Positions 38,843 to 49,176 of a DNA stretch of 64,000 nucleotides are shown here, in pieces. The notes below the pieces were generated by a model. That model was given only the letters and a program-made list of their open reading frames with translations, had not been told where the DNA came from and did not search any database. This stretch comes from Proteiniphilum sp. X52 (GTDB lineage: Bacteria; Bacteroidota; Bacteroidia; Bacteroidales; Dysgonomonadaceae). The position numbers were made by a program, and so were the translations under genes. Where the stretch lies: contig NZ_RDSD01000001.1 in the NCBI RefSeq assembly GCF_003712195.1, positions 532,702 through 596,701 on the forward strand, in the 5' to 3' direction. Numbering within the stretch: the stretch's first letter is position 1; each line of letters starts with the position of its first letter.

Positions 38843-39256
38843 ATGAGTGCTAGAAAAAGAATATCAGCCGAACAAAGAAAACAAGAGCGTAAAGAGGTTT
38901 CTTTCGCGGTGTTGAGGAACGTTCCCAGCTCGCCCCGTAAAATGCGTTATGTGGCAGATATGGTGCGCGGAATGGAAGTGTTTAAGGCACTGGGCGTTTT
39001 GAAATTCTCCAACAAAGAGGCATCGGCCAAGGTTGAGAAACTGTTGCTCTCGGCCATCGCTAACTGGGAACAGAAGAACGAACGTAAAGCCGAAACCGGC
39101 GAACTTTATATTAAGACCATATCCGTGGATGAAGGCGCCACGCTGAAGAGACTTCGTCCTGCACCGCAGGGACGCGGATACAGGATTCGCAAACGCTCCA
39201 ATCACGTGACGATTGTGGTAGATACATTCAAGAAAGAAGAACAAGAACAAAACTAA
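38843..39256 (+). CDS. rplV: 50S ribosomal protein L22
   Basis: A 137-residue L22, slightly longer than the E. coli protein at both ends. The extended loop contacting the tunnel is seen near [20 protein letters not shown] and [16 protein letters not shown]. Ends four bases before rpsC, so the pair is tightly linked. Confidence 0.97.
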   Translation: MSARKRISAEQRKQERKEVSFAVLRNVPSSPRKMRYVADMVRGMEVFKALGVLKFSNKEASAKVEKLLLSAIANWEQKNERKAETGELYIKTISVDEGATLKRLRPAPQGRGYRIRKRSNHVTIVVDTFKKEEQEQN

Positions 39257-39260
39257 GAAG

Positions 39261-40016
39261 ATGGGACAAAAAGTAAATCCGATAGCAAATCGTTTGGGGA
39301 TCATCAAGGGATGGGACTCTAACTGGTACGGCGGAAATAATTATGGCGATATTTTGCTGGAAGATAGCAAGATCCGTCAATATTTGAACACCCGTCTCGC
39401 CAAAGCAAGTGTATCCCGCATCGTGATTGAGAGGACGTTGAAACTGGTCACGATCACAATTTGCACGGCCCGCCCCGGTATCATTATCGGTAAAGGAGGC
39501 CAGGAAGTCGACAAATTGAAGGAGGAATTGATGAAGATCACCGATAAAGATATCCAGATCAATATATTTGAGATCAAGAAACCTGAACTCGACGCGGTAA
39601 TCGTTGCCAACAACGTGGCGCGCCAGATCGAAGGCAAGATCGCTTACCGCCGTGCCGTGAAGATGGCCATCGCTTCCACCATGCGTATGGGAGCCGAAGG
39701 GATCAAAATTCAGGTGTCGGGCCGGTTGAATGGAGCTGAAATGGCCCGTTCGGAAATGTACAAGGAAGGAAGAACTCCTCTCCACACTTTCCGCGCCGAC
39801 ATCGATTATGCACAGGCCGAAGCGCTCACCAAGGTGGGACTGATCGGGATTAAAGTATGGATCTGCCGTGGTGAAATATATGGCAAGAAAGACCTCGCGC
39901 CTTCATTCGCCACTTCCAAGGAGAACCGCCCCAATGGCGGTGGTAACCGTGGCGGCAACCGTCCCGAGGGAGGCGGCAGGGGCGGCAGGCGCAGAAGAAA
40001 TAAAAACAATGCTTAA
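39261..40016 (+). CDS. rpsC: 30S ribosomal protein S3 with Gly/Arg-rich tail
   Basis: A 251-residue S3 with the KH domain ([18 protein letters not shown]) and C-terminal domain ([51 protein letters not shown]). The last ~30 residues are a Gly/Arg/Asn-rich tail ([20 protein letters not shown]) absent from E. coli but common as low-complexity ends in Bacteroidota. It is at the mRNA entry tunnel. Confidence 0.97.
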   Translation: MGQKVNPIANRLGIIKGWDSNWYGGNNYGDILLEDSKIRQYLNTRLAKASVSRIVIERTLKLVTITICTARPGIIIGKGGQEVDKLKEELMKITDKDIQINIFEIKKPELDAVIVANNVARQIEGKIAYRRAVKMAIASTMRMGAEGIKIQVSGRLNGAEMARSEMYKEGRTPLHTFRADIDYAQAEALTKVGLIGIKVWICRGEIYGKKDLAPSFATSKENRPNGGGNRGGNRPEGGGRGGRRRRNKNNA

Positions 40017-40027
40017 TTGAAGAAAAT

Positions 40028-40459
40028 ATGTTACAGCCAAAGAAAACAAAATTCAGAAGACAGCAGAAAGGCCGCATGAAAGGCAATGCCGGACGGGGCA
40101 ACCAGCTGGCGTTTGGCTCTTTCGGGATAAAATCACTGCAATCGAAATGGATTACCGGACGCCAGATTGAAGCCGCGCGTATCGCTGTGACGCGTTATAT
40201 GCAGCGTCAGGGACAGGTTTGGGTACGTATTTTCCCCGATAAGCCTATCACCAAAAAGCCTGCCGAAGTGCGTATGGGTAAAGGTAAAGGTAATCCTGAA
40301 GGATACGTGGCGCCTGTTACTCCCGGAAGAATCCTCTTTGAAATAGAAGGTGTTCCTTTCGAAGTGGCAAAGGAGGCTTTGCGTTTAGCGGCTCAGAAAT
40401 TGCCGGTTACCACTAAATTTGTGGTGAGAAGAGATTATAATTATGAGCAAAAATCGTAA
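40028..40459 (+). CDS. rplP: 50S ribosomal protein L16
   Basis: A 143-residue L16 ([57 protein letters not shown]) that positions A-site tRNA. Normal length; rpmC follows after 6 bases. Confidence 0.98.
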   Translation: MLQPKKTKFRRQQKGRMKGNAGRGNQLAFGSFGIKSLQSKWITGRQIEAARIAVTRYMQRQGQVWVRIFPDKPITKKPAEVRMGKGKGNPEGYVAPVTPGRILFEIEGVPFEVAKEALRLAAQKLPVTTKFVVRRDYNYEQKS

Positions 40460-40465
40460 GCCGAG

Positions 40466-40669
40466 ATGAAGAAACTAGAAGAATTAAAAGAATTATCCGA
40501 TAAAGACCTGAAGGAAAGGTTGGATGCTGAAGTGATCGCGCTCACGCAGTTGCGGGTCAGCCACGCCATTACTCCTCTCGACAATTCAGGCTCGTTAAAG
40601 GAGAAGCGCAGGAACATTGCCCGTATCCATACCGAGTTGCGTGCAAGAGAGTTGAAAAATGATCAATAA
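40466..40669 (+). CDS. rpmC: 50S ribosomal protein L29
   Basis: A 67-residue two-helix L29 at the tunnel exit ([40 protein letters not shown]). Place between rplP and rpsQ confirms it. Confidence 0.96.
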   Translation: MKKLEELKELSDKDLKERLDAEVIALTQLRVSHAITPLDNSGSLKEKRRNIARIHTELRARELKNDQ

Positions 40670-40677
40670 ATGAGAGA

Positions 40678-40935
40678 ATGGAAACGAGAAATTTAAGGAA
40701 AGAAAGAATCGGGGTCGTTTTCAGCAACAAGATGGATAAAACCGTCACTGTTGCTGTAAAATGGAAAGAGAAACACCCTATATATGGGAAGTTCGTTAAT
40801 AAAACGAAGAAATTTCACGCCCATGACGAGAAGAACGACTGTAACATCGGTGATACGGTCCGTATAATGGAAACCCGTCCTTTGAGCAAAACAAAGAGAT
40901 GGAGAGTGGTTGAAGTAATGGAAAGGGCTAAGTAA
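40678..40935 (+). CDS. rpsQ: 30S ribosomal protein S17
   Basis: An 85-residue S17 with an OB fold ([54 protein letters not shown]). rplN begins one base after its stop. Confidence 0.97.
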   Translation: METRNLRKERIGVVFSNKMDKTVTVAVKWKEKHPIYGKFVNKTKKFHAHDEKNDCNIGDTVRIMETRPLSKTKRWRVVEVMERAK

Positions 40936-40936
40936 G

Positions 40937-41302
40937 ATGATACAACAAGAATCAAGATTAACAGTAACCGACAACAGCGGAGCCAAAGAAGCGCTCTGTA
41001 TCCGTGTGCTGGGTGGTACCCGAAGACGTTATGCATCGGTGGGGGATGTGATTGTTGTAGCTATCAAGAGCACAATCCCTTCGAGTGATATTAAGAAAGG
41101 CGCTGTATCAAAAGCGATCATCGTTCGTACGAAGAAAGAGATACGTCGTGCCGACGGCTCATATATCCGCTTCGACGACAATGCCTGCGTTCTTTTGAAC
41201 AATGCCGGTGAGTTGAGGGCCAGCCGTATTTTCGGCCCGGTTGCCCGCGAGTTGCGCGCGACGAACATGAAGATCGTTTCCTTGGCTCCCGAAGTATTAT
41301 AA
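40937..41302 (+). CDS. rplN: 50S ribosomal protein L14
   Basis: A 121-residue L14 ([63 protein letters not shown]). It starts one base after rpsQ and is the anchor of the 50S-30S bridge and of silencing factor RsfS. Confidence 0.98.
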   Translation: MIQQESRLTVTDNSGAKEALCIRVLGGTRRRYASVGDVIVVAIKSTIPSSDIKKGAVSKAIIVRTKKEIRRADGSYIRFDDNACVLLNNAGELRASRIFGPVARELRATNMKIVSLAPEVL

Positions 41303-41323
41303 TCTATTAATCAATCACAGGCA

Positions 41324-41644
41324 ATGAGTAAATTACATATAAAGAAAGGCGATACGGTTTACGTCAACTCCGGCGATGACAAAGGAAAGACCGGCCGCGT
41401 GCTTGAGGTCCTGGTCAAAAAGAACCGCGCCGTGGTGGAGGGAGTAAACATGGTGTCGAAACATACCAAACCCAACGCCCAGAATCCGAACGGAGGGATT
41501 GAGAAGAAAGAGGCATCGGTGCACATCTCAAACCTGAACCCGCTAGATCCTAAAACCGGTAAACCTACCCGCGTTGGACGGAAAGAAAACAGTAAAGGCA
41601 AATTGGTTCGTTACGCTAAAAAATCTGGGGAGGAGATTAAATGA
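41324..41644 (+). CDS. rplX: 50S ribosomal protein L24
   Basis: A 106-residue L24 with a KOW motif ([20 protein letters not shown]) and [20 protein letters not shown]. It overlaps the rplE start by 4 bases, so L24 and L5 are translated together. Confidence 0.97.
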   Translation: MSKLHIKKGDTVYVNSGDDKGKTGRVLEVLVKKNRAVVEGVNMVSKHTKPNAQNPNGGIEKKEASVHISNLNPLDPKTGKPTRVGRKENSKGKLVRYAKKSGEEIK

Positions 41645-42210
41645 GTACTACAACATACGAAGTAAGCTTAAAGAAAGATTATAAAGAGCGTATTGTCCCC
41701 GCGCTGGTGAAAGAATTCAACTACACCTCCGTGATGCAGGCTCCCAGACTGGAGAAGATAGTAATCAACCAAGGATTGGGAATCGCAGTGGCCGACAAGA
41801 AGATCATCGAAACGGCTATCAACGAACTGACCGCCATTACCGGACAGAAAGCGGTAGCCACTGTGTCCCGTAAAGACATCTCGAATTTCAAGCTGCGTAA
41901 AAAAATGCCTATCGGCGTGCGGGTAACCCTGCGTCACGATAAGATGTACGAATTCCTCGAAAGACTGGTGCGTGTGGCATTGCCCCGTATCCGTGACTTC
42001 AAAGGGATCGACGCCAAACTCGACGGAAGAGGTAATTACACGTTGGGTATCCAGGAGCAAATCATCTTCCCGGAAATCAACATCGACAATATTACCCGTT
42101 TACTGGGCATGAATATTACATTCGTCACCAGTGCTGCTACCGACGAGGAGGGATATGCCCTTCTCAGAGAATTCGGATTACCGTTTAAAAATGCACAAAA
42201 ATCGCAATAA
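41641..42210 (+). CDS. rplE: 50S ribosomal protein L5
   Basis: A 189-residue L5, which binds 5S rRNA ([60 protein letters not shown]). Followed by a 161-base spacer containing a repeat rather than immediately by rpsN. Confidence 0.98.
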   Translation: MSTTTYEVSLKKDYKERIVPALVKEFNYTSVMQAPRLEKIVINQGLGIAVADKKIIETAINELTAITGQKAVATVSRKDISNFKLRKKMPIGVRVTLRHDKMYEFLERLVRVALPRIRDFKGIDAKLDGRGNYTLGIQEQIIFPEINIDNITRLLGMNITFVTSAATDEEGYALLREFGLPFKNAQKSQ

Positions 42211-42238
42211 GCCATGTGAACATAGGGCAAGTTTACTT

Positions 42239-42300
42239 GAACGCTTTCGATAAGCGGGCAGACAGCCAAAACAAGTTTTGGCTATGCCGAGCGCGGAAGA
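42239..42300. repeat. interspersed repeat in the rplE-rpsN spacer (copy 2 of 3)
   Basis: Begins TGAACGCTTTCG as copy 1 does, contains the 8-bp perfect hairpin GCCAAAAC/GTTTTGGC, and ends with CTATGCCGAGCGCGGAAGA, a diverged form of the shared end. It is the least similar of the three. Confidence 0.5.
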
Positions 42301-42371
42301 CAACTCAATTTACTTGAACTGTACCATAGCCGAGCGATTCACTAAATGAATTTGAAAAAAATCAATAGATA

Positions 42372-42641
42372 ATGGCAAAAGAATCAATGAAAGCCCGAGA
42401 GGTGAAGAGAGCCAAAATGGTTGCCCGTTATGCCGAGAAAAGAGAGAAATATCTGGCAGAGGGTAACTACGAAGCGCTTCAATCCATACCAAAGAATGCC
42501 TCACCGGTACGTTTGCACAACCGATGCAAGATCACCGGACGCCCCAAAGGATATATGCGCCAGTTTGGCATCTCACGTATCCAGTTCCGCGAAATGGCAT
42601 CCAAAGGATTAATACCAGGGGTGAAGAAAGCGAGTTGGTAG
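42372..42641 (+). CDS. rpsN: 30S ribosomal protein S14
   Basis: An 89-residue S14 of the zinc-free (C-minus) type; only one Cys is present ([20 protein letters not shown]) and there is no CxxC pair. Conserved end [11 protein letters not shown]. Flanked on both sides by spacers with repeats. Confidence 0.97.
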   Translation: MAKESMKAREVKRAKMVARYAEKREKYLAEGNYEALQSIPKNASPVRLHNRCKITGRPKGYMRQFGISRIQFREMASKGLIPGVKKASW

Positions 42642-42760
42642 ACTAATGTGCCAATGTGACTAATGTGACTAATGTGCCAATGGGAGTAATGTGGATAATT
42701 AAAACAATGAAGTTTAAATTTCACGATATCACGACTTTAAATTGGTAATTAGTAATTGGT
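42641..42760. repeat. short tandem repeats in the rpsN-rpsH spacer
   Basis: Two kinds lie in this 182-base gap: a 9-mer TGACTAATG/TGCCAATG series (about 42641-42694), and TGGTAAT-TAGTAAT-TGGTGAT heptamers (42743-42763 region), whose unit is the reverse complement of the ATTACCA repeat at 23933. Confidence 0.7.
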
Positions 42761-42823
42761 GATGAAGCGAAGCGAGTAACTAAATATTGTCCCGGCGGTC
42801 GGGATCAATTTAAATTTTTATAT

Positions 42824-43219
42824 ATGACAGATCCAATAGCAGATTATTTGACGCGGCTAAGAAATGCCATCATGGCAAAGCACAGAGTGGTGGAAATACC
42901 CGCGTCAAATTTAAAGAAAGATATCACTAAGATACTTTTCGAAAAGGGGTACATACTGAACTATAAGTTCGTGGAGGACGGCCCCCAGGGCAGCATCATG
43001 ATTGCTTTGAAATACGATCCGGTAAACAAGGTGAATGCAATCAAGAAACTTGAACGCGTTTCAACTCCCGGTTTGCGTAAATACGTGGGATATAAGGATA
43101 TGCCGCGCGTGCTCAACGGTTTGGGTATCGCCATACTGTCAACTTCAAATGGAGTGATGACCGATAAAGAAGCCCGCGAACAGAAAGTGGGCGGAGAAGT
43201 TCTATGTTTCGTTTATTAA
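42824..43219 (+). CDS. rpsH: 30S ribosomal protein S8
   Basis: A 131-residue S8 ([60 protein letters not shown]), central-domain binder and in E. coli the spc-operon repressor. Normal length. Confidence 0.98.
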   Translation: MTDPIADYLTRLRNAIMAKHRVVEIPASNLKKDITKILFEKGYILNYKFVEDGPQGSIMIALKYDPVNKVNAIKKLERVSTPGLRKYVGYKDMPRVLNGLGIAILSTSNGVMTDKEAREQKVGGEVLCFVY

Positions 43220-43236
43220 TTTGAGGGAGAGAGAGT

Positions 43237-43791
43237 ATGTCTAGAATAGGAAAATTACCCATCACGCTTCCCGCGGGAGTTGCGGTGACCATTGGAGATG
43301 ATAATGTGATTACGCTGAAAGGCCCCAAAGGGGAACTGAGTCAGCCTGTGAGTGGGAACATGAAGATCGAATTGAATGATGGCGTGCTGACCATTGAACG
43401 TCCTGACGACGAGAAAGAAAGCCGCTCATTGCACGGTCTCTACCGCTCTTTATTGAATAACATGGTGATTGGTGTTTCGGAAGGTTTCCGTAAGGAACTG
43501 GAACTAGTGGGTGTTGGTTATCGTGTATCCAACAACGGTCAGCTGCTGGAGTTGTCATTGGGATATACGCACAGCATCTTCCTGCAACTGCCCAATGAAA
43601 TCAAGGTGGAAACCAAAATGGAAAGGAACAAGAATCCGCTTATTATACTGGAATCCTGTGATAAACAATTACTGGGTCAGGTATGCGCCAAGATCCGTTC
43701 ATTCCGCAAACCGGAACCTTACAAAGGCAAGGGTGTTCGTTTTGTGGGTGAACAGGTACGTCGTAAATCAGGTAAGACGGCATCCAAATAA
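43237..43791 (+). CDS. rplF: 50S ribosomal protein L6
   Basis: A 184-residue L6 with two related domains (SRIGKLPITLPAGVAVTIGD, LTIERPDDEKESRSLHGLYR, then EPYKGKGVRFVGEQVRRKSG near the end). Normal length, 17 bases after rpsH. Confidence 0.98.
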   Translation: MSRIGKLPITLPAGVAVTIGDDNVITLKGPKGELSQPVSGNMKIELNDGVLTIERPDDEKESRSLHGLYRSLLNNMVIGVSEGFRKELELVGVGYRVSNNGQLLELSLGYTHSIFLQLPNEIKVETKMERNKNPLIILESCDKQLLGQVCAKIRSFRKPEPYKGKGVRFVGEQVRRKSGKTASK

Positions 43792-43810
43792 CATGTAAAC
43801 TGAATTCACT

Positions 43811-44155
43811 ATGTTGACAAAGAACGAAAGAAGATTAAAGATAAAGACCCGTGTACGGGGTAAAGTACACGGAACCCCCGAGAGACCCCGCCTCTCGGTA
43901 TTCAGAAGCAATAAACAGATCTATGCCCAGGTCATCGACGACACCACCGGCAAGACCTTGGCTTCAGCCTCTTCTCTGAAACTGGAAGAAAAACTTCCCA
44001 AGAAAGAGATCGCGGCCAAAGTGGGCGAACTGATTGCCCAGAATGCGAGGGAAGCGGGAGTGGAGCAGGTGACTTTCGACAGGAACGGTTACCTCTATCA
44101 CGGACGTATTAAAGAATTGGCAGATGCAGCCCGTAAAGGCGGACTTAAATTTTAA
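43811..44155 (+). CDS. rplR: 50S ribosomal protein L18
   Basis: A 114-residue L18, 5S rRNA binder ([60 protein letters not shown]). rpsE begins 5 bases after its stop. Confidence 0.98.
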   Translation: MLTKNERRLKIKTRVRGKVHGTPERPRLSVFRSNKQIYAQVIDDTTGKTLASASSLKLEEKLPKKEIAAKVGELIAQNAREAGVEQVTFDRNGYLYHGRIKELADAARKGGLKF

Positions 44156-44160
44156 CGATC

Positions 44161-44679
44161 ATGGCAGGAGTAATAAATAAAGTAAAATCGACCAACGATA
44201 TTGAACTGAAAGACCGTTTAGTGGCGATCAACCGTACCACCAAAGTAACAAAAGGTGGACGTACCTTCACGTTTGCCGCGATGGTAGTTGTAGGAAACGA
44301 AGACGGCATCATTGGCTGGGGTTTGGGTAAAGCAGGTGAAGTCACTACGGCCATCGCCAAAGGTGTGGAGGCTGCCAAGAAAAACCTGATCAAGGTTCCG
44401 GTGTATAAAGGAACGATACCGCATGAACAGATTGCGCGCTACGGAGGCGCGGAAGTCTTCCTCAAACCGGCTGTTACCGGTACCGGGGTAAAGGCGGGGG
44501 GTGCCATGCGTGCCGTGCTTGAGAGTGTGGGCGTCACTGACGTGTTGGCGAAGTCGAAAGGATCGTCCAACCCCCACAACCTCGTGAAAGCAACCATCGC
44601 CGCGTTGACAGAGTTGAGGGATCCCATCACGGTGGCCCAGAACAGGGGGGTGAGTTTGGAAAAAGTGTTTAACGGATAA
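44161..44679 (+). CDS. rpsE: 30S ribosomal protein S5
   Basis: A 172-residue S5 ([60 protein letters not shown]), involved in decoding fidelity. Normal length. Confidence 0.98.
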   Translation: MAGVINKVKSTNDIELKDRLVAINRTTKVTKGGRTFTFAAMVVVGNEDGIIGWGLGKAGEVTTAIAKGVEAAKKNLIKVPVYKGTIPHEQIARYGGAEVFLKPAVTGTGVKAGGAMRAVLESVGVTDVLAKSKGSSNPHNLVKATIAALTELRDPITVAQNRGVSLEKVFNG

Positions 44680-44691
44680 AAACGATCTGAA

Positions 44692-44868
44692 ATGGCTACA
44701 ATAAAAATTAAACAGACAAAGAGCAGAATCGGAGCTCCTAAAGATCAGAAAAAAACGTTGGACGCTCTGGGACTTACCAAAATGCAACGTGTGGTGGAGC
44801 ATGAAGATACTCCTTCCATCAGAGGACTTGTACGCAAGGTACAGCACCTGGTAACGATTGTGGAGTAG
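44692..44868 (+). CDS. rpmD: 50S ribosomal protein L30
   Basis: A 58-residue L30, short but plainly recognisable: ATIKIKQTKSRIGAPKDQKK, then LDALGLTKMQRVVEHEDTPS, ending VRKVQHLVTIVE. It lies 12 bases after rpsE and before rplO, its standard place. Confidence 0.97.
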   Translation: MATIKIKQTKSRIGAPKDQKKTLDALGLTKMQRVVEHEDTPSIRGLVRKVQHLVTIVE

Positions 44869-44891
44869 TTTTGGCAATAGACAACGGATCG

Positions 44892-44931
44892 TTGACAATT
44901 GTCAATGGTAATCAGTAATCAGTAATTAGTA
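44892..44931. repeat. palindrome and heptamer-like repeats in the rpmD-rplO spacer
   Basis: TTGACAATTGTCAA (44892-44905) is a perfect 14-bp palindrome. It is followed by GTAATCA, GTAATCA, GTAATTA units, resembling the heptamers seen at 23933 and 42743. Confidence 0.65.
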
Positions 44932-44951
44932 TTTTTTTAAGACAATATACA

Positions 44952-45398
44952 ATGGATTTATCGAATTTAAAACCGGCTGAAGGTGCCACCAAAACCCGCA
45001 AACGGATTGGCCGCGGCCCCGGATCGGGAAAAGGAGGGACTTCTACCAAAGGACATAAAGGGCAGAAATCAAGATCGGGTTATTCAAAGAAAGTCGGTTT
45101 CGAAGGGGGACAGATGCCTTTACAGCGTCGCTTACCCAAATTCGGATTCAAACCCCTGAAAAGAGTGGAATACAAAGCCATCAATCTGGAGACATTGCAG
45201 AAACTGGCTGAGGCCAAAAAACTCACCCAAATCAATCCTGAAGTGTTGGTGGAAGCCGGGCTTATTTCCCGCAAGCATTCAGTGAAGATTCTCGGCAAAG
45301 GCACCTTGTCAGCCAAACTCGAAGTGTCGGCGCACGCCTTTTCCAAAACGGCCGAGGAAGCCATTGCTTCAGCAGGTGGAACCGCAGTAAAACTCTAA
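44952..45398 (+). CDS. rplO: 50S ribosomal protein L15
   Basis: A 148-residue L15 (MDLSNLKPAEGATKTRKRIG, RGPGSGKGGTSTKGHKGQKS, GQMPLQRRLPKFGFKPLKRV). secY begins 4 bases after its stop. Confidence 0.98.
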   Translation: MDLSNLKPAEGATKTRKRIGRGPGSGKGGTSTKGHKGQKSRSGYSKKVGFEGGQMPLQRRLPKFGFKPLKRVEYKAINLETLQKLAEAKKLTQINPEVLVEAGLISRKHSVKILGKGTLSAKLEVSAHAFSKTAEEAIASAGGTAVKL

Positions 45399-45402
45399 TG
45401 AA

Positions 45403-46725
45403 ATGGGATTCGTACAAACAATAAAGAATATATGGAAGATAGAAGACCTTAGAAAAAGGCTTATTATCACCATAGGTTTTGTCGCCATTTACCGGTTCGG
45501 CTCGTTCGTCGTGCTGCCTGGAATCAACCCCGAACAGCTTGTGGCCTTGCAGGCGAATGCCAGCACCGGGCTGTTGAGCCTTCTCGACATGTTCTCCGGA
45601 GGAGCCTTTGCCAACGCGTCGATCTTCGCACTGGGAATCATGCCCTATATTTCCGCGTCCATTGTGATGCAGTTGCTGGGTATTGCCGTCCCCGCGTTCC
45701 AGAAGATGCAGCGTGAAGGGGAGAGCGGACGTACTAAAATAAACCAGTACACCCGTTATCTTACGGTGTTGATCCTGCTCGTGCAGGGACCGGCTTATCT
45801 CTATGGAGCCGTGGGCAGCGCCATTCCCGGTGGTTTCTGGGACTGGGTATTGCCTTCCACGGTAATCCTCGCCGGTGGTAGCATGTTTGTGCTGTGGCTG
45901 GGAGAACGTATCACCGACAAAGGAGTGGGAAACGGTATCTCGTTTATCATTCTTATCGGGATCATCGCCCGTTTGCCCCATGCCCTGGTGGCAGAATATG
46001 ACCGGTTGATCGACGCCCCGGGAGGATTGATCCTGCTCTTGCTCGAATTGTTGTTCCTCGTTGCCGTTACCGCCGCTGCTATTATGCTGGTGCAGGGTGT
46101 CAGAAAAGTCCCCGTGCAATACGCAAAACGTGTTGTGGGTAACAGGCAATATGGAGGCGTAAGACAATATATCCCGCTGAAAGTGAATGCGGCAAACGTG
46201 ATGCCTATCATTTTCGCCCAGGCGATCATGTTTATCCCCATTACCCTTGCCCGGTTCACCGCACGTGAAGGGGGGGGATTCCTGGCTTCACTGATGGATT
46301 TCACCAGTTTCTGGTATAACTTCATCTTTGCAATGCTGATCATCGCTTTCACCTATTTCTATACGGCAATCACGGTGAATCCGGTACAGATGGCGGAAGA
46401 CCTGAAACGCAACAATGGTTTTATACCGGGAGTGAAGCCGGGAAAAAGGACGGCTGAATATATCGACACAATCATGTCGAGAATTACACTGCCCGGATCG
46501 TTTTTCCTGGCCATAGTCGCCATTTTACCCGCTTTTGCCGGGTTAATGGGGATCAACTCCCAGTTTGCCCAGTTCTTCGGAGGCACATCCCTGCTGATCC
46601 TCGTGGGTGTGGTACTCGATACCTTGCAACAGATCGAAAGCCACCTCTTGATGCGCCATTATGACGGTTTCCTGAAATCGGGAGCCAAAATTAAAGGGCG
46701 GACAGGATCAATAGCTGCTTACTAA
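45403..46725 (+). CDS. secY: preprotein translocase subunit SecY
   Basis: A 440-residue, ten-helix channel subunit of the Sec translocon. The plug and first loops (YRFGSFVVLPGINPEQL, SLLDMFSGGAFANASIFALG), the conserved PYISASIVMQLL and, later, EDLKRNNGFIPGVKPGKRTA, are intact. Full length. It lies between rplO and map as in most Bacteroidota. Confidence 0.98.
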   Translation: MGFVQTIKNIWKIEDLRKRLIITIGFVAIYRFGSFVVLPGINPEQLVALQANASTGLLSLLDMFSGGAFANASIFALGIMPYISASIVMQLLGIAVPAFQKMQREGESGRTKINQYTRYLTVLILLVQGPAYLYGAVGSAIPGGFWDWVLPSTVILAGGSMFVLWLGERITDKGVGNGISFIILIGIIARLPHALVAEYDRLIDAPGGLILLLLELLFLVAVTAAAIMLVQGVRKVPVQYAKRVVGNRQYGGVRQYIPLKVNAANVMPIIFAQAIMFIPITLARFTAREGGGFLASLMDFTSFWYNFIFAMLIIAFTYFYTAITVNPVQMAEDLKRNNGFIPGVKPGKRTAEYIDTIMSRITLPGSFFLAIVAILPAFAGLMGINSQFAQFFGGTSLLILVGVVLDTLQQIESHLLMRHYDGFLKSGAKIKGRTGSIAAY

Positions 46726-46746
46726 GATCAAGAATTACCTGAATAG

Positions 46747-47526
46747 ATGAACAGTAGAGTGATCATATTGAAGACCGACGAAGAGATCGAATTTATGCGT
46801 GAGGCGAACCGGCTGGTGGGCATGACTCTGGGAGAGTTGTCGAAGCATATCCGGCCGGGAATCACCACGTTGGAGCTCGACCGCATCGGGGAGGAATTCA
46901 TCAGGGATCATGGCGCTGTCCCGACCTTTCTGGGTTATGGGGGGTTTCCCAATTCACTCTGTACCTCCGTGAATGAGAATGTGGTGCATGGAATTCCCAA
47001 TAACAAGCCGTTGCAGGAGGGAGATATCATATCGATCGATTGCGGCACCAAATTGCGTGGTTTTTGTGGCGATTCAGCCTATACTTTCTGCGTGGGCGAG
47101 GTGAGCCAAGAAGTGAAAATGCTTCTCCGTATAACCAAAGAATCGCTCTACAAGGGTATTGAGCAGGCAAAGGAAGGAAACAGAATCGGGGATATTGGGT
47201 CGGCTGTCCAGACTTGGTGCGAAAAACACGGTTACTCCGTGGTGCGCGAGCTGGTCGGTCATGGGATCGGCAGGGAGATGCATGAAGCGCCGGAAGTCCC
47301 CAACTACGGACGGCGTGGAATTGGCCCGCTCATCAGGAACGGCATGTGCATTGCTATCGAACCGATGGTCAATATGGGTGGCAAGAAGGTGGTTTTTGAA
47401 AATGACGGATGGACGGTGCGCACCAAAGACCGTAAGCCATCGGCCCATTTCGAACATACTGTTGCTATCCGTAACGGTAAGGCCGATATCTTGTCGACAT
47501 TTGAATTTATTCAGGAAAATAATTAA
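46747..47526 (+). CDS. map: type I methionine aminopeptidase
   Basis: A 259-residue enzyme that removes the initiator Met. Metal ligands are placed by motif: the two Asp in SIDCGTKLRGFCGDSAYTF, His in GHGIGREMHEAP, and the two Glu in CIAIEPMVN and FEHTVAI. Normal length; infA begins 17 bases later. Confidence 0.97.
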   Translation: MNSRVIILKTDEEIEFMREANRLVGMTLGELSKHIRPGITTLELDRIGEEFIRDHGAVPTFLGYGGFPNSLCTSVNENVVHGIPNNKPLQEGDIISIDCGTKLRGFCGDSAYTFCVGEVSQEVKMLLRITKESLYKGIEQAKEGNRIGDIGSAVQTWCEKHGYSVVRELVGHGIGREMHEAPEVPNYGRRGIGPLIRNGMCIAIEPMVNMGGKKVVFENDGWTVRTKDRKPSAHFEHTVAIRNGKADILSTFEFIQENN

Positions 47527-47543
47527 AACGGAGTATTTGATTC

Positions 47544-47762
47544 ATGGCTAAACAAGCAGCAATAGAACAGGACGGAACAATTATCGAAGCATTGTCAAAT
47601 GCGATGTTCCGTGTAGAACTGGAAAACGGACATGAAATAACCGCCCATATCTCCGGCAAGATGCGGATGCACTACATACGCATTCTACCCGGTGACAGGG
47701 TGAGAGTGGAAATGTCTCCTTACGATCTCTCCAAAGGAAGAATCTCGTTCAGGTATAAATGA
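47544..47762 (+). CDS. infA: translation initiation factor IF-1
   Basis: A 72-residue OB-fold protein ([53 protein letters not shown]), blocking the A site during initiation. The 285-base gap after it is the longest in the cluster. Confidence 0.98.
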   Translation: MAKQAAIEQDGTIIEALSNAMFRVELENGHEITAHISGKMRMHYIRILPGDRVRVEMSPYDLSKGRISFRYK

Positions 47763-48047
47763 TTGACCGGGGAATACCGGGTGACTTGAAGACCGGGGAG
47801 ACCGCGAGATTTGGTGGCCCGCGGGAGAGCAAGACCAGGTGACGGGGAGAATGAATGACTGAGGAGACGGGGTGATAACGGTGAAAGGCGTCTTTAACAG
47901 TGAAAAATGCGTAATTTCGCCCTTTAAACCTGAAACAGTGTGAAAAAAGAATAAAAATATAGATAATTTTCTGATCTTTGTAGTTGCGGTTGGGGAGAGG
48001 AACCCTCGGGAACCGGAAAGATCTGAAAGATAAACAGATTTAATCGT
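47763..48047. other. long spacer between infA and rpmJ with GA-rich repeats
   Basis: The first half is built of imperfect purine-rich words (ACCGGGGA, GGTGAC, GGGGAGA and variants) without an open frame. The second half is ordinary AT-rich sequence ahead of rpmJ; a possible -7 box GATCTTTG-type match (TGATCTTTG) lies near 47970, which may mark an internal promoter. Confidence 0.45.
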
Positions 48048-48164
48048 ATGAAGGTAAGAGCATCATTAAAAAAACGTACGGCCGACTGCAAAATAGTAAG
48101 AAGAAAAGGTCGTTTGTATATTATCAACAAGAAGAATCCCAAGTTCAAGCAACGTCAGGGATAA
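48048..48164 (+). CDS. rpmJ: 50S ribosomal protein L36
   Basis: A 38-residue L36 ([38 protein letters not shown]). It is the zinc-free type; only one of the zinc-binding Cys positions is kept. It begins the alpha block, 34 bases before rpsM. Confidence 0.97.
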   Translation: MKVRASLKKRTADCKIVRRKGRLYIINKKNPKFKQRQG

Positions 48165-48198
48165 GAAGGTAATAATCAAAATAACTATAAAGTAATAT

Positions 48199-48579
48199 AT
48201 GGCAATAAGAATTGTAGGTGTCGATCTGCCGCAAAATAAAAGGGGTGAAGTAGCGCTCACGTATATCTACGGCATTGGCCGCAGCGCAGCTAACACCATT
48301 CTGACAAAAGCAGAAGTTGACAAGAACATCAAAGTGAAAGACTGGACTGATGATCAGGCAGCCCGTATCCGTGAGATTATTTCCACTGAATTCAAAGTGG
48401 AGGGAGATCTTCGTTCCGAAGTACAGCTGAATATCAAACGACTGATGGATATTGGTTGCTATCGCGGTATTCGCCACCGTATCGGTTTACCCGTGCGCGG
48501 ACAAAGTACCAAGAATAATGCCCGTACCCGTAAAGGAAGAAAGAAAACCGTTGCTAACAAGAAAAAAGCTACTAAATAA
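48199..48579 (+). CDS. rpsM: 30S ribosomal protein S13
   Basis: A 126-residue S13 ([58 protein letters not shown]). It bridges the 30S head to the 50S. Normal length. Confidence 0.98.
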   Translation: MAIRIVGVDLPQNKRGEVALTYIYGIGRSAANTILTKAEVDKNIKVKDWTDDQAARIREIISTEFKVEGDLRSEVQLNIKRLMDIGCYRGIRHRIGLPVRGQSTKNNARTRKGRKKTVANKKKATK

Positions 48580-48591
48580 CAGATAGGTAAC

Positions 48592-48981
48592 ATGGCAAAA
48601 AGAACAGTTGCAGCAAAGAAAAGAAATGTGAAAGTAAGCGCGGTCGGACAAGCGCATATCTCATCGTCATTCAACAATATCATTGTTTCATTGACCAATG
48701 AAAACGGCGAGGTGATCAGTTGGTCATCTGCCGGAAAAATGGGTTTCAGAAGCTCTAAAAAGAATACTCCCTACGCGGCTCAGATGGTCGCGCAAGACTG
48801 CTCCAAGGTAGCGTATGACCTGGGGTTGCGCAAAGTGAAAGCCTATGTGAAAGGTCCGGGTAACGGACGCGAGTCGGCCATCAGAACCATTCACGGCGCG
48901 GGAATTGAAGTGACTGAGATCGTGGATGTGACTCCGCTTCCGCATAACGGATGCCGTCCGCCGAAAGCAAGAAAAGTATAA
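48592..48981 (+). CDS. rpsK: 30S ribosomal protein S11
   Basis: A 129-residue S11 ([52 protein letters not shown]). Followed by a 195-base spacer with the third copy of the interspersed repeat. Confidence 0.98.
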   Translation: MAKRTVAAKKRNVKVSAVGQAHISSSFNNIIVSLTNENGEVISWSSAGKMGFRSSKKNTPYAAQMVAQDCSKVAYDLGLRKVKAYVKGPGNGRESAIRTIHGAGIEVTEIVDVTPLPHNGCRPPKARKV

Positions 48982-48985
48982 CTAT

Positions 48986-49042
48986 TCCGTTAAGCCAGTT
49001 GAGCGGAAAACAAGTTTGCTTGTGTTATGCCATGGCGGGAAA
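48986..49042. repeat. interspersed repeat in the rpsK-rpsD spacer (copy 3 of 3)
   Basis: Contains ACAAG/CTTGT symmetry and ends TTATGCCATGGCGGGAAATA. The word TATGCCATGGCGRGAAA is common to copies 1 and 3. Confidence 0.55.
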
Positions 49043-49176
49043 TAGTGCAACGTGTTGAACAATAATTTAAGTTTCATTTATCTTGAAACTTGAGCTGTGA
49101 TTTGATTACACCACAACTTCTCTGTAATCGCGGCTGCACAGTTTAGGCTTCAGTTTTTTAAAGTTTAATTTGTAAA

